Shown in pieces: positions 28,301-36,312 of a stretch of DNA of 64,000 nt (position 1 is the first letter of the stretch; every line of letters begins with the position of its first letter). This stretch comes from Candidatus Obscuribacterales bacterium. GTDB taxonomy: Bacteria > Cyanobacteriota > Vampirovibrionia > Obscuribacterales > Obscuribacteraceae. Both the position numbers and the translations under genes were made by a program. The stretch lies in contig JAHBVO010000001.1 of assembly GCA_019637435.1 (NCBI GenBank), positions 2,046,001 through 2,110,000 on the forward strand. The letters run 5' to 3'. The notes below the pieces were generated by a model, which saw only the letters and a list, made by a program, of their open reading frames with translations, searched no databases and was not told the origin of the DNA.

Positions 28301-30383
28301 TTGGCGCTCGCTAAAAGCTCCCGTGGTTAAACGCCAACCGCTCAAGCTTTCGCTTGTTCACACCAAGCTTGAAGTGTCGCCTGAACTCGCTGTTCCTCTT
28401 GCGCAGACCGTTTCGCAAATTTCTTCTTTGCCGGATAATTCACCTCACGATCGCTATGAAAACACGCAGAGCGACTGCGGAAGTAGTGAGGTTGAATCAG
28501 CTAATTTGCTGGGCTCTTTTATGAACACCAATGCAGCGTTTTACTCGCGGATGGCAGCAACTCAGGAGAGAATCATGACCGCTTTTCTCTCATCCAATGT
28601 CGAGCAGCCATTCTCTGATGAAACCAACATCTATGCTAGTGATGACGTTCAAAACCTTCCGGGCTTAGTGTCGCACCACCAGTGGCAAGAGGACCGTCAA
28701 GCAAGCGAATGTGCTGGTCTTCAGCAGAATCGAGATGATTTCGGAAACGTCTCAGAGCCGCCGTTTCTTAGCCGCTTCCGAATTCGAGCGGTTGCTGGGT
28801 CTACGGAATTTGACCTGCACATTGGCCTTGATACCGATCTCTATTTGTTAGACCATGCGGTTGGCGGTCAGGTCAGCGTAGAGCCTCCCGCGCGCGTTTT
28901 CTTGATGCCTCTCATGGTTTCTCTAGAAATTATGGCTGAGGCTGCTTCCGCCCACGCAGGCGAGGGGGTAATTGTCAGGCTGGAACAGGTCAAAGCCTTC
29001 AAACGAATCTCCGTTGACCATCTTGGAGTAGATCTTCATTTATCTGCAACCGGTGATAGTAGTCGCGTTCATGTCAAAATGTTTGACGCCGGCGACATGG
29101 TAAATCCGATTTTAATCGCTGACTTTTTGTTTGCCATGAAATATCCGGAAGTTGCTTCGGCTCCTGAAATAACGGTCACCGGTAACTCTCCGACGAATCT
29201 CACGGAGCGTTCGCAGCTTTATGCTCCGCCCAATATGTTTCACGGTTCCCGAATGCAGGCAGTGACTGCGATTACGAATGTCGGCAACAAGAGTATTGAG
29301 GGCTTGGCAGAAGCTTCTCCAGCGCGTCACTGGATGCCTCATGTACCGGTAGCGAACTTCTTGTTACACCCACTATTGCTCGATAATGCAAGTCAGTTTG
29401 TTCTCTTTTATTTGTACGAGAAACAGATGCCGGCGATTGCGCTATTGCCATTTTTCATCGAGTCTGTTGAGTTCTTTTACTCCCCCAATGACCTACCGCC
29501 TGTTATTTCGGGACGTGCTCTCCTGCATACCGTTTCTGAAAAAGCGACCGAGGCGAAGGTTGAGGTTGTAGATGATCTGAATCGAGTTTGGATGCGTGTA
29601 AATGGCATCAACAGTAAACGTGTGATGCCTCATGAAAAGCTTGTCGACTTCTTCCATAAGCCACTTCAACGACACATCGCGACCCGTCGGACTGTCAATC
29701 AGGCTTTAAGTCATCTGTGCGTATTGACTGAGTTTAAAACGGGCTTGTTGCCAGCGGATGACGCTATTTTGGATTGGTGCCTTGATTATTTACTAACGAG
29801 GAGTGAGCGCAGTTTTTGGCGCACGCAACTTAAGTTCGAGAAACGCAAGACAGATTGGCTGCATGGACGAATTGCCGCCAAAGAAGCCGTTCGAATGCTT
29901 GTCAAAGAGCGCCTCGGTCGAGAAATAGGAATGCTCGACATCGAGATTTCAAACGACTTCGACCGACGTCCCCTGGTTGCTGTGAGTGGTGGAATTGCCG
30001 GATTATCAATTTCCATATCTCACACCGACGGCATCGCTGTGGCGCTCGCGAGTTTTCTCAGCGATGGCAAGCCCGGTGTTGATGCGGAGAAAATTCAAAC
30101 TCGCGACCCTGATTTAGCAGACCGGTTTTTAACTGTGGACGAATCGGGTTACCTGAACTCGTGCGCATCGCACTCGCGTGATACCGAACTAACGCGGCTC
30201 TGGTCGGCGAAGGAAGCCGTCTACAAGTCCTTGGGTGGGGAATTCGAACTCACATCGTTCGAGATAGATGTCTCTTCTATGACACCATATGCGATGTCGA
30301 TCCACAACACTGGCACGACCAGCAGATTTCAAGTATATTCAGAACTAGTCGGCGATTACGTCCTCTCATATACGCTTGCATGA
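25362..30383 (+). CDS. second synthase subunit: KS-AT-DH with C-terminal phosphopantetheinyl transferase
   Basis: 1673 residues, in the same direction 66 bases after the first synthase. KS about 5-475 keeps the full triad (C216 in DAACASS, H351 in EAHGTGT, H394 in MIGHCQS). AT-like about 635-950 has S735 in MGCSTGEF. A linker about 1000-1130 contains TQERIMTAFLSS. A hotdog DH-like domain about 1140-1440 has H1165 in DHAVGG and a later LLDNASQ (DxxxQ). The C-terminal 200 residues are a Sfp/PfaE-type phosphopantetheinyl transferase: WLHGRIAAKEAV, SISISHTDG, GVDAEKI (D1574, E1576) and RLWSAKEAVYKSLGG. The last domain would activate the ACP of the first subunit. No clear Shine-Dalgarno precedes the ATG, so translational coupling or a weak start is likely. 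Resembles PfaC/PfaB plus PfaE in one chain, without acyltransferase (AGPAT) domain. Confidence 0.92.
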   Translation: MSSAANRNSGKIAIVGMSCLYPGAPDLSSFWSNIVRGVDATREVSSSEWDVDDYYDPESRKFGSVYSKRGGFISEYADFDPLQFGVMPSGVAGGDPDQFLTLRVAHEAMADAGYLDGKKQFDKDRAEVILGRISAPGAGSMNLTHQSKTVHEVSGLLRGLLPNHPEVVDAAVSEMTSRLVTCNSDTIPSAMPNVLAGRIAAKLGFRGRNLLIDAACASSMVAVETAVQDLLSHQCDFALAGGLHVNASPVFFQMFCGLGALSRKDIIRPFDESADGTLLGEGIGILVLKRHEDAIADGDRIYATICGVASSSDGYGGSVLSPSLDGEALAMEKAYKMAGISPKSIGLLEAHGTGTPTGDVVELQAVEKVFGQASESRDGKPWCAIGSVKSMIGHCQSASAVAGIIKAALALHHKILPPTLHVSEPNRKINWEKHPCYVNTQSRPWIHAENSEEARRAAVSAFGFGGINGHMILEEAEKGSSMTRHKSAVKAASEQGMPVTPAASLASLDSALMRTWDSEVFALSANSPAELAKDLETLETYVTRSMESGIPEGFFKDLAFSINCRKLGANGATGGAINMPANNSRKIYRLSIVAANLDELVSRVQYARKLIEAGKPAVQEADKGVYYTSPGTAIGGKVGFLYPGLGSAYGGMLSDLCMHFPEVREVFDIVDTVALAEKASVLPSRMIFPPDRDSSNSMELASADFAVVAILLAEYALHQLLLHLEIKPDALMGCSTGEFAAITTGGAVDVLSVSETFYGLSTNVARAIPAAALAELRSLRILAPASDVMALVKNNDVHLSADLGERHIIVTGTIAGTDALSDELAKRKIVSQVLPIAIPYHTPLVHDLIDGEHDAVKSVDIRPLVVPSYACSTAERYPADEKQLRAMFTDLFTKPIRLRETIQTMYDDGIRLFIEVGPGGVLSSVVDGILGSKPHIAVPTNLSSKPALTQLNHVLAALYTQGVSANFEYLYMRRAPVELDWRSLKAPVVKRQPLKLSLVHTKLEVSPELAVPLAQTVSQISSLPDNSPHDRYENTQSDCGSSEVESANLLGSFMNTNAAFYSRMAATQERIMTAFLSSNVEQPFSDETNIYASDDVQNLPGLVSHHQWQEDRQASECAGLQQNRDDFGNVSEPPFLSRFRIRAVAGSTEFDLHIGLDTDLYLLDHAVGGQVSVEPPARVFLMPLMVSLEIMAEAASAHAGEGVIVRLEQVKAFKRISVDHLGVDLHLSATGDSSRVHVKMFDAGDMVNPILIADFLFAMKYPEVASAPEITVTGNSPTNLTERSQLYAPPNMFHGSRMQAVTAITNVGNKSIEGLAEASPARHWMPHVPVANFLLHPLLLDNASQFVLFYLYEKQMPAIALLPFFIESVEFFYSPNDLPPVISGRALLHTVSEKATEAKVEVVDDLNRVWMRVNGINSKRVMPHEKLVDFFHKPLQRHIATRRTVNQALSHLCVLTEFKTGLLPADDAILDWCLDYLLTRSERSFWRTQLKFEKRKTDWLHGRIAAKEAVRMLVKERLGREIGMLDIEISNDFDRRPLVAVSGGIAGLSISISHTDGIAVALASFLSDGKPGVDAEKIQTRDPDLADRFLTVDESGYLNSCASHSRDTELTRLWSAKEAVYKSLGGEFELTSFEIDVSSMTPYAMSIHNTGTTSRFQVYSELVGDYVLSYTLA

Positions 30384-30421
30384 TTGCATATCGCTAAGAT
30401 CAAGACTGGTGTGTTTAAGGC

Positions 30422-30932
30422 CTAAATGTCTGTCGTGACATGCGATGTTAGCCATCGCTCTAAATCTGCAACATCACTGAAATCTAAAAGATCAACTGCT
30501 AGCTGCTCCAGTTGCTCCAGACAGAGCTCTTTTATCTGTGCGCAGACCTGTCCTAGTTCGCCGAACCGTCTGGTAAGCAATGACTTTACCAATGATGCTG
30601 CTTCACCATGTCGACCTTGCAGAAGTCCTAACTCCATTCCGCGAGCCTGTCCTTGCTGGAGGCCTTGTTCGAGTCCTTGTTCGCGACCCCTTTCGAACCC
30701 CTCTTTGAGTCCCTTTTCCATCCAACTAGTTACGATTTCCATAACTCCCTCCCTGCGAGGTTCTTCAAGCTGTTCCAGGGCCGCGACGAATAGACTCTCT
30801 TCCGACTCAGGAGTCTCAGGTATGAATCTACAAAACCCGCGATAAGTCTCGATTTAGCTCTGTCAAGTCTCAAGTCGGCGATCATTCTCAGACATTCCAA
30901 TTTTACCCTGAAGCGCTCATGCTGAGCAAAGA
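30422..30932 (-). pseudogene. decayed Rpn/DUF4351-type (PD-(D/E)XK transposase-like) gene remnant
   Basis: The 3' part is an open frame (from ATG 30742) encoding EGFERGREQGLEQG-type repeats and a DUF4351-like end (LLTRRFGELGQV, LEQLEQLAVDLLDFSDVADL). Upstream, one minus-strand frame reads FAQHERFRVKLECLRMIADL then LDRAKSRLIAGFVDSYLRL, the usual preceding segment of this family, while the downstream frame resumes as PESEESLFVAALEQLEEP. The switch lies near 30811/30812 and is explained by loss of a single base. The N-terminal nuclease domain is absent, and the remnant abuts the stop codon of the SRPBCC gene. Proteins of this kind are abundant in cyanobacteria. Confidence 0.75.
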
Positions 30933-31484
30933 CTAGGGGGCACCGCCCGGCGCAACCTTTGAAGAGATCTCAGACTTGCGCTGTTTGTCGTACAGTTCTT
31001 CAGCCAGTTTTTGCGTCTTGTGCAGCCGAGTCCGGACCTTTCCTTTTATGAATTGATTGATCAAAAATCGCGGAATTGGCAGCCCTGGCTCTATGTTAGA
31101 GGTCAGCTTCAATCGAGTCTTCGCTTGCTCGACTGGCGTCAACTCCCACTTGCCGGACATCTCCTTGAGCGACTTGTCCGCTTCGATTAGCTCATAAGAT
31201 AAGAGCTCGTTCTCCTTGACGGTAATTTTCAGCGTTGTTTGAACTGTTCCATAGAACGGAATTCTTTCAAACTTCTGCTGGACTATTGCCTCTTTGCCTT
31301 CTGTCGACTTAATATCCGCGTCAAATTTGTCTGCACTCGTCACGGCTTTCCATACGCACTCTTTAGGTGCATTCACCACGGTCGTATCCGATACGGAGTT
31401 GCACTTTTCGGACTTCGCCGCAGCCTGCCCGTGCAGCGCGCTCAGGATGGTGATGCTGGATAGTAGGACCAAGCCTTTATTCAT
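30933..31484 (-). CDS. secreted SRPBCC (START-like) family protein
   Basis: 183 residues from ATG 31484, chosen because AAAGG lies six bases upstream and the start begins a good signal peptide (MNKGLVLLSSITILSALHG then AAA). The mature part has the SRPBCC pattern: TTVVNAPKECVWKAVTSADK, IPFYGTVQTTLKITV, LSYELIEADKSLKEMSGKWEL, ending in a long helix LINQFIKGKVRTRL. Such folds bind hydrophobic ligands or act as cyclases; the ligand is unknown. It probably works in the periplasm. The stop codon is immediately followed by the Rpn-type remnant. Confidence 0.75.
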   Translation of the reverse strand: MNKGLVLLSSITILSALHGQAAAKSEKCNSVSDTTVVNAPKECVWKAVTSADKFDADIKSTEGKEAIVQQKFERIPFYGTVQTTLKITVKENELLSYELIEADKSLKEMSGKWELTPVEQAKTRLKLTSNIEPGLPIPRFLINQFIKGKVRTRLHKTQKLAEELYDKQRKSEISSKVAPGGAP

Positions 31485-31681
31485 AGACGCCTTTGGACAT
31501 TTCCCGGTCACCAAGATCATACCCAGATTCTTCCGTAACTCCCCGCTTGTAGCAAAGGTTTTAGCAGGAGATGACCGCTTGTGTATCAATTCCCCGAACC
31601 TTTCAATGAGGAACTGAAACTGCTAACAGCCATTAATAAACAGACTGCTACCGCCCGCGATACCAATCCGCAACCTGTGTA

Positions 31682-32269
31682 TCAAATCTTGATTTCGCTA
31701 CCGAGCAATGTCAAAAATTGTTTCATCCATTCCGGATGTCCAGGCCAGGCAACCGCTGTGACTAATTTGCCGTCGGTATGAGCGAAAGCCGCGTTAGCAC
31801 CGGGGTTAACCCAGGTTGCTCCTGCGGACTCCACTTCAGGGCGCACGGCGAAATATGCGGTGCAACAGCGACCTTTTAGAACTCCAGCCGCAGCAAGGAT
31901 TTGGGGACCGTGACATATCGTAGCAACAGGTTTGTTGGTCTCGAAGAAGTGTTGAACAATCTCGATGACGCGGCTGTTTAAGCGCAGATATTCTGGAGAA
32001 CGGCCACCGGGAACGACCAGTGCATCATAGGTCGTTTCATCGACCTCTTCAAAGGAGTGGGTTAAGGCGAAGTTATGACCTGGCTTCTCTGAATAAGTTT
32101 GAGCGCCGTCAAAGTCGTGAATGGCTGTCTTGACGGATTCGCCGGCCTTTTTGCCTGGACAGACCGTATGTACGTCGTGCCCGACCATGGTCAAGATTTG
32201 GAAAGGCACCATTGCTTCGTAATCCTCAACGAAGTCGCCAACTAGCATCAAAATTTGTTTGCCTGCCAT
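31682..32269 (-). CDS. DJ-1/PfpI family protein
   Basis: 195 residues of the DJ-1/PfpI glutamine-amidotransferase-like fold: [33 protein letters not shown], and the nucleophile-elbow cysteine in [10 protein letters not shown] (about C119). Members act as deglycases, glyoxalases, proteases or stress proteins, and sequence alone cannot choose. A strong AAGGAGG site precedes the ATG. TATAAT on the minus strand at 32311-32306 is a likely -10 box 37 bases before the start. It is divergent from the acidic membrane protein gene. Confidence 0.9.
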   Translation of the reverse strand: MAGKQILMLVGDFVEDYEAMVPFQILTMVGHDVHTVCPGKKAGESVKTAIHDFDGAQTYSEKPGHNFALTHSFEEVDETTYDALVVPGGRSPEYLRLNSRVIEIVQHFFETNKPVATICHGPQILAAAGVLKGRCCTAYFAVRPEVESAGATWVNPGANAAFAHTDGKLVTAVAWPGHPEWMKQFLTLLGSEIKI

Positions 32270-32305
32270 TCAGCCTCCTTATTCGCATACTCATAAAGTT
32301 TGGAA

Positions 32306-32311
32306 ATTATA
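32306..32311 (-). promoter_or_regulatory. candidate -10 box for the DJ-1/PfpI gene
   Basis: A perfect TATAAT read on the minus strand, 37 bases before the ATG, predicting a leader of about 30 bases that includes the AAGGAGG site. No convincing -35 element is present at 16-18 bases. Confidence 0.4.
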
Positions 32312-32366
32312 GTCGGTTATCGTGCTGGGTATATTGTTTCGGAACACTGATGAGGAATTCACGGGA

Positions 32367-33497
32367 ATGGCGGCCCAACGCAAGAAAGGCAAAAATTCAA
32401 ACAAGCCCAAAGCCGCAAGGTCCAGCTCTGCGAAGATCGAAGAGCCCATAGACCCGAAGACTGAGTCTGTGGCAACCGGCTCCACGGTTCCCGACGACTC
32501 CAGGGCTCAGGTGGCACACACGGAAACCGTGCTCGCGCACGCCGACAGCGTATCAGTCAGCGGTGCCGATTTAGTCGAAGCGGTGGCTGATAATGCTGCG
32601 CCTGAGCCAGAACCGCTATCAGCTTCAGAAATTGAAACTGCTCTTGGCGAACATCCTGCTGAACGTAATTCCCTGGACATAAACACAGAGTCAGAGACTC
32701 TGGACAAGATTGAAGGGGTCGATGAAACGGTAGCTCCGGAGACTGACGGTAAAGAGTTGAATCTTTCAGAAAGCGAGGGGAATCGCGGAACTTCAGCGAC
32801 CGTGGGAGATTCTGCTCGGACTGCATCAGGCGGTGAGACTGCCACTGCCGTGGCAGAGAAAACAGCTGGTGAAGAGAACCCAGCAAAGGGTGACTACACT
32901 TCGGCTGCTGCGTTTGGCGCTGAGAATTTCAGTAAGAATGAGATAAAAACGCTGCTGGTTCCCGTTAACCCATTTCATCGCCTGATTGCCTGTTCCATTG
33001 TGATCGTCTGCTATTCATTTCTCGGCTATCTGTTTCTTAACGGGCCAGTCGCCGTCAACGCCCACGGCTTGCATACGGTGGATCTGCCCGAGGCTGGTGA
33101 TTATGTTTTGATCTTCAAGGGCGACACGCAGGACGCGTACGGATGGACAATCGATGGGCGTTTTCGAAATTCTCTGGAAATTGATATGGAGCCGATTGAG
33201 CCAGAGCAGCGTGTTGAGAAAGTAGAGCCAATCAAGGACCTCTCCGGAGCAGACTTCTTTTCTGTTGCCGAGTACGAAGTGAATCAACCCGGAAAGTACA
33301 ATCTTTGGGTTAAGTGGAACGACCCTAACAATCGCTGCAAAGGAAAGATAACGCTGGAGAAGGATCCTGTTGAGAAATTCATCTTCAAGTGGGTGGTGGG
33401 CATAATTGGAACCCTTGCCTTGATTTTCATGTGCGGAATTCCTATGACGACCAGCAAGGCGCAATCGACGTTACAAGGGCAACATCCGCAGGCATAA
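32367..33497 (+). CDS. acidic two-helix membrane protein, function unknown
   Basis: 376 residues from ATG 32367; a GTG 45 bases upstream has no ribosome site. The first 200 residues are a low-complexity cytoplasmic region, Lys/Ser-rich at first then very rich in Ala, Glu, Ser and Thr, probably disordered. A membrane helix at about 205-223 is followed by a roughly 115-residue extracytoplasmic domain (GLHTVDLPEAGDYVLIFKGD, QPGKYNLWVKWND) that looks like a beta-sandwich. A second helix lies at about 341-360, with a short cytoplasmic tail. No family recognised. Confidence 0.7.
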   Translation: MAAQRKKGKNSNKPKAARSSSAKIEEPIDPKTESVATGSTVPDDSRAQVAHTETVLAHADSVSVSGADLVEAVADNAAPEPEPLSASEIETALGEHPAERNSLDINTESETLDKIEGVDETVAPETDGKELNLSESEGNRGTSATVGDSARTASGGETATAVAEKTAGEENPAKGDYTSAAAFGAENFSKNEIKTLLVPVNPFHRLIACSIVIVCYSFLGYLFLNGPVAVNAHGLHTVDLPEAGDYVLIFKGDTQDAYGWTIDGRFRNSLEIDMEPIEPEQRVEKVEPIKDLSGADFFSVAEYEVNQPGKYNLWVKWNDPNNRCKGKITLEKDPVEKFIFKWVVGIIGTLALIFMCGIPMTTSKAQSTLQGQHPQA

Positions 33498-33625
33498 CGA
33501 TCGTATATATTCCGTAGATCTTGCATTAAGTTCACACCCAAACGCTCTCGCTATGCTATTTTGAGGCTGAAATTTTGCCTGACCATTGGTCGCCAGTCGA
33601 CCGAAAATTTGCCAGAGGTTGCTCG

Positions 33626-35218
33626 ATGTCGTTCAAACACAAATACGGATTCGTTAAGGTTGCAGCTGGTCTGACGCTGGCATTCGCTCTTTGCCCGGGC
33701 GCATTTGCCGATCAGTCGACATGGCGAAAATTGATGGATGAGGGCGCTGCATCCTATAAGTCTGGAAATTACCCGGCCGCGATAAAAAGCTATGGGGATG
33801 CAGTCGAGCAGGCGGTTAACTACGAAAAGGCAGACGAGGATCGTGCCACCACCCTTAATGACATCGGACTTGTTTTCGAAGACATGAAGGACTACGGGAA
33901 AGCGCAAAAGTACTTCATTGACTCGATTGAATTGAAGAAAAAAAGTCTTGGTTCTACCAACTACGCATTGGTTGCACCGCTGAATAATCTCGCTGGTTCC
34001 TATTTGCGTGAGAAAAAATACGAAGAAGCAATTGGCACGATCAAAGAAGCCAATGATGTGATCGAAAAGTCTAAGGGGTCTACGGATCCGGCTTTGTCAC
34101 TGAACCTCAATCGTCTCGCCGGCGCCTACCAAGCTCAGAAAAAATATCAGGAAGCTGCCGATGCGCTGACTCGCTCCCTTGAAATTGCAAAGAAAAATTT
34201 TGGCGATAAACATCCTGCAGTTGCTGTGATTCAAAACAACCTTGCGTTAGCAAAACGTTTTCTTGGACAAGCTGACGAGGCCGACAAGCTGTATAAGGAT
34301 AGCCTGCAAATTCGCCAGGAGGCGCTAGGCGGTGACAGTTTGGAAGTTGCGAGCAGTTTAAATACAATGGCTTTGAACTATCGTGAGCAACAGAAGTTTG
34401 AAGAGGCGGAACCACTTCTTGCTCGCTCGCTGGAGATTGTTCGCAAGGCACCGAATGCGACACCACAGCAGAAAGTTGCAGCTATGAAAAACTTGGGACT
34501 GGTTTATCGAGAATTGGGCTCGCCCGAAAAGGCCAAGCCTCTTTACGAAGAAGCCGTTGCCATGCAGATCAAGGAGTTCGGAGCTGATGATTTCCAACTG
34601 ATTGATACCTACGCTGACATGGGACAGATGGATCAAGAGCTGGAAGACTACGAGGGGGCGAAAAAGGTTTTCGAGCGAGCATTGGAAATATGCGATAAAG
34701 TCGGCAGCCAGGCCGATAGCCTTAGACTTAAAGTGATGGACCGGCTTGAGGATACCTATCGCCAGACCGATGATTTGACCGGTGCCATGAAGCTCAATGA
34801 CCGAGTACGGGCATTGATAGAGGGCGCCGGAGGTTCCGTCGACAATAAATCACTCGCGCGTAAACTAAACGACCAGGCCATGCTATATATGCAGCAGGGC
34901 GATCTGGACAAGGCTGCGGATTACCTGAAGCAAGCCCTGGCTGCCGACCAGAAACGCTCTGAGAAAGCAACTTCCGAATCAAGCACCTATATGAGCAACC
35001 TTGCCCGAATTTACGAGCAACGTGCCAACTGGGAAGAAGCGAAGAAACTGTATCAATCAGCTCTCGAAATTCGGGAGAAGACCGAAGGAGACGACCCGAC
35101 AGCAGTTGCAGCGACCCTGAGGCATTATGCCAAAGTGCTGAGACAGTTGAATTTAACCGCTGAAGCTGACACGGCCGATAAACGAGCCGAGAAGATTGAG
35201 GATGCTGCCGGGGAATAG
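33626..35218 (+). CDS. secreted tetratricopeptide repeat protein
   Basis: 530 residues from ATG 33626, which has AGAGG seven bases upstream and opens a clear signal peptide (VKVAAGLTLAFALCPGAFA); an upstream TTG would put the signal inside the chain. The rest is a run of about ten kinesin-light-chain-style TPR units, each with NNLA- or MGLVY-type helices and Y-x-E-A or A-x-x-L-Y-x-x-A/S-L patterns. Likely a periplasmic scaffold for protein-protein contacts. A gene for an RlpA-like protein follows 72 bases downstream on the same strand. Confidence 0.85.
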   Translation: MSFKHKYGFVKVAAGLTLAFALCPGAFADQSTWRKLMDEGAASYKSGNYPAAIKSYGDAVEQAVNYEKADEDRATTLNDIGLVFEDMKDYGKAQKYFIDSIELKKKSLGSTNYALVAPLNNLAGSYLREKKYEEAIGTIKEANDVIEKSKGSTDPALSLNLNRLAGAYQAQKKYQEAADALTRSLEIAKKNFGDKHPAVAVIQNNLALAKRFLGQADEADKLYKDSLQIRQEALGGDSLEVASSLNTMALNYREQQKFEEAEPLLARSLEIVRKAPNATPQQKVAAMKNLGLVYRELGSPEKAKPLYEEAVAMQIKEFGADDFQLIDTYADMGQMDQELEDYEGAKKVFERALEICDKVGSQADSLRLKVMDRLEDTYRQTDDLTGAMKLNDRVRALIEGAGGSVDNKSLARKLNDQAMLYMQQGDLDKAADYLKQALAADQKRSEKATSESSTYMSNLARIYEQRANWEEAKKLYQSALEIREKTEGDDPTAVAATLRHYAKVLRQLNLTAEADTADKRAEKIEDAAGE

Positions 35219-35290
35219 TGTCTATAGGGTTCGGAAGACGGAATTTGCTGAATCGATGTCGGTGGGACCTGGCACATGGAGACTTGATTA

Positions 35291-35773
35291 ATGAGAAGCC
35301 GTCAAACTTTGGGGACTTTATTCGCTGCTGTCTGTGCTGTTGGTTTGTTTGCAGGAGCTGCTCGGGCCGCTGATGAGGGCGGAGACAAGACTGGTGCCGG
35401 CGGAGACAAGCCGTCTGGACCAACTTTCAGTGGAAACGTGTCCTGGTATGGTCCAGGATTCGACGGAAAGAAGACCGCCTCCGGGGAGATCTTTGATATG
35501 AAGAAGAGCACCGCTGCGCACTTGAAGCTGCCATTTCAAACCAAAGTTCTGGTCGAGAATCCGCGGACCGGGAAATCGGTCGTAGTGAAGGTTAATGACC
35601 GCGGACCCTACGCGAAGAAGCGCGTTATGGATCTATCGAAGGGCGCCGCTCAAAAACTGGGCACTCTTCTAGGGGGAGTGGCATTCGTCGAATGCACCGT
35701 AATCGGCAAGGACGCAAAAGCAAGTCTGATCAACCCACTAATCATTTCGCAGGCTGAGCCTGGTATTCGCTAA
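35291..35773 (+). CDS. RlpA-like double-psi beta-barrel protein
   Basis: 160 residues with a signal peptide (LGTLFAAVCAVGLFAGAARA) and a Gly-rich linker, then an RlpA-type double-psi barrel: GNVSWYGPGFDGKKTASGE, LPFQTKVLVENPRTGKSVVV, VNDRGPYAKKRVMDLSKGAA. RlpA proteins are septal-ring lytic transglycosylases or cell-wall binders. The Asp in the VNDRGP motif, needed for activity in characterised enzymes, is present, but there is no SPOR domain. GGAG about nine bases before the ATG supports the start. Likely periplasmic or lipid-anchored. Confidence 0.87.
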   Translation: MRSRQTLGTLFAAVCAVGLFAGAARAADEGGDKTGAGGDKPSGPTFSGNVSWYGPGFDGKKTASGEIFDMKKSTAAHLKLPFQTKVLVENPRTGKSVVVKVNDRGPYAKKRVMDLSKGAAQKLGTLLGGVAFVECTVIGKDAKASLINPLIISQAEPGIR

Positions 35774-35816
35774 GGCAGTCTGACTGCGTCATGCGGCACA
35801 AGTTCAATCGGAAGTC

Positions 35817-36113
35817 TTAGAGGTGTTTGCCACCATTGGCGGTACTTCTAACCGTCACTTCAACGCGTCGGGGCTGGAATGAGGTAGTTTGGAACCAAAC
35901 TGCCAGACAGGAGCCGGCAAATATGACTGCGATTGAGCCAATCGTGGCTGAGAAATTGTCGAGACCGAGGTGTACGGCAAAGTTTCGCATTAAAATGGCG
36001 GCTGCGATTACTAACATCACTGCAAACGTTTCCGAGAGCGTGAGAAGTGATGTCGTTTTAGTAACTAGAGGAGAACGTTCCAAATCGGTCTTCTTGTAAT
36101 AGTCTTCGGTCAC
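35817..36113 (-). CDS. small two-helix membrane protein
   Basis: 98 residues. GTG start at 36113 with GGAGG (plus-strand CCTCC at 36121-36125) seven bases upstream, a strong reason to believe it. Two hydrophobic helices (FAVMLVIAAAILM and ATIGSIAVIFAGSCLAVWF) flank a short loop, with a charged N-terminus. No family recognised. Confidence 0.6.
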   Translation of the reverse strand: MTEDYYKKTDLERSPLVTKTTSLLTLSETFAVMLVIAAAILMRNFAVHLGLDNFSATIGSIAVIFAGSCLAVWFQTTSFQPRRVEVTVRSTANGGKHL

Positions 36114-36265
36114 TATCCAACCTCCAAGCGAAGAAACGTTCGGCGCAGAATGCGCGCTTAAGCGCTAATTGACACCGAGAAATCATTACTTCTCGACTAT
36201 ACATTGCCCCACTTGATAACGGCAGGGATATTAGGCTCTGTTTAATAATTGGGAAACAGAACTGC

Positions 36266-36287
36266 GCTCTCGTTCAAAACGGAGAGC
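36266..36287 (-). terminator. possible terminator hairpin after the sdh operon
   Basis: GCTCTC...GAGAGC arms with an eight- to ten-base loop, 25 bases past the sdhB stop on its strand. Only a broken T-run follows, so it is a weak intrinsic terminator at best. Confidence 0.35.
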
Positions 36288-36312
36288 ACCTATCGAGCAG
36301 AGCAAGGATTGA

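Noticed and set aside
16584..30383. Reading the two giant genes as a classical heterocyst glycolipid (Hgl) cluster
   Set aside because: The NPD barrels, DSIK-type ACP, product-template-like DH and fused PPTase point to a PUFA-synthase-like type; no other Hgl gene is adjacent.
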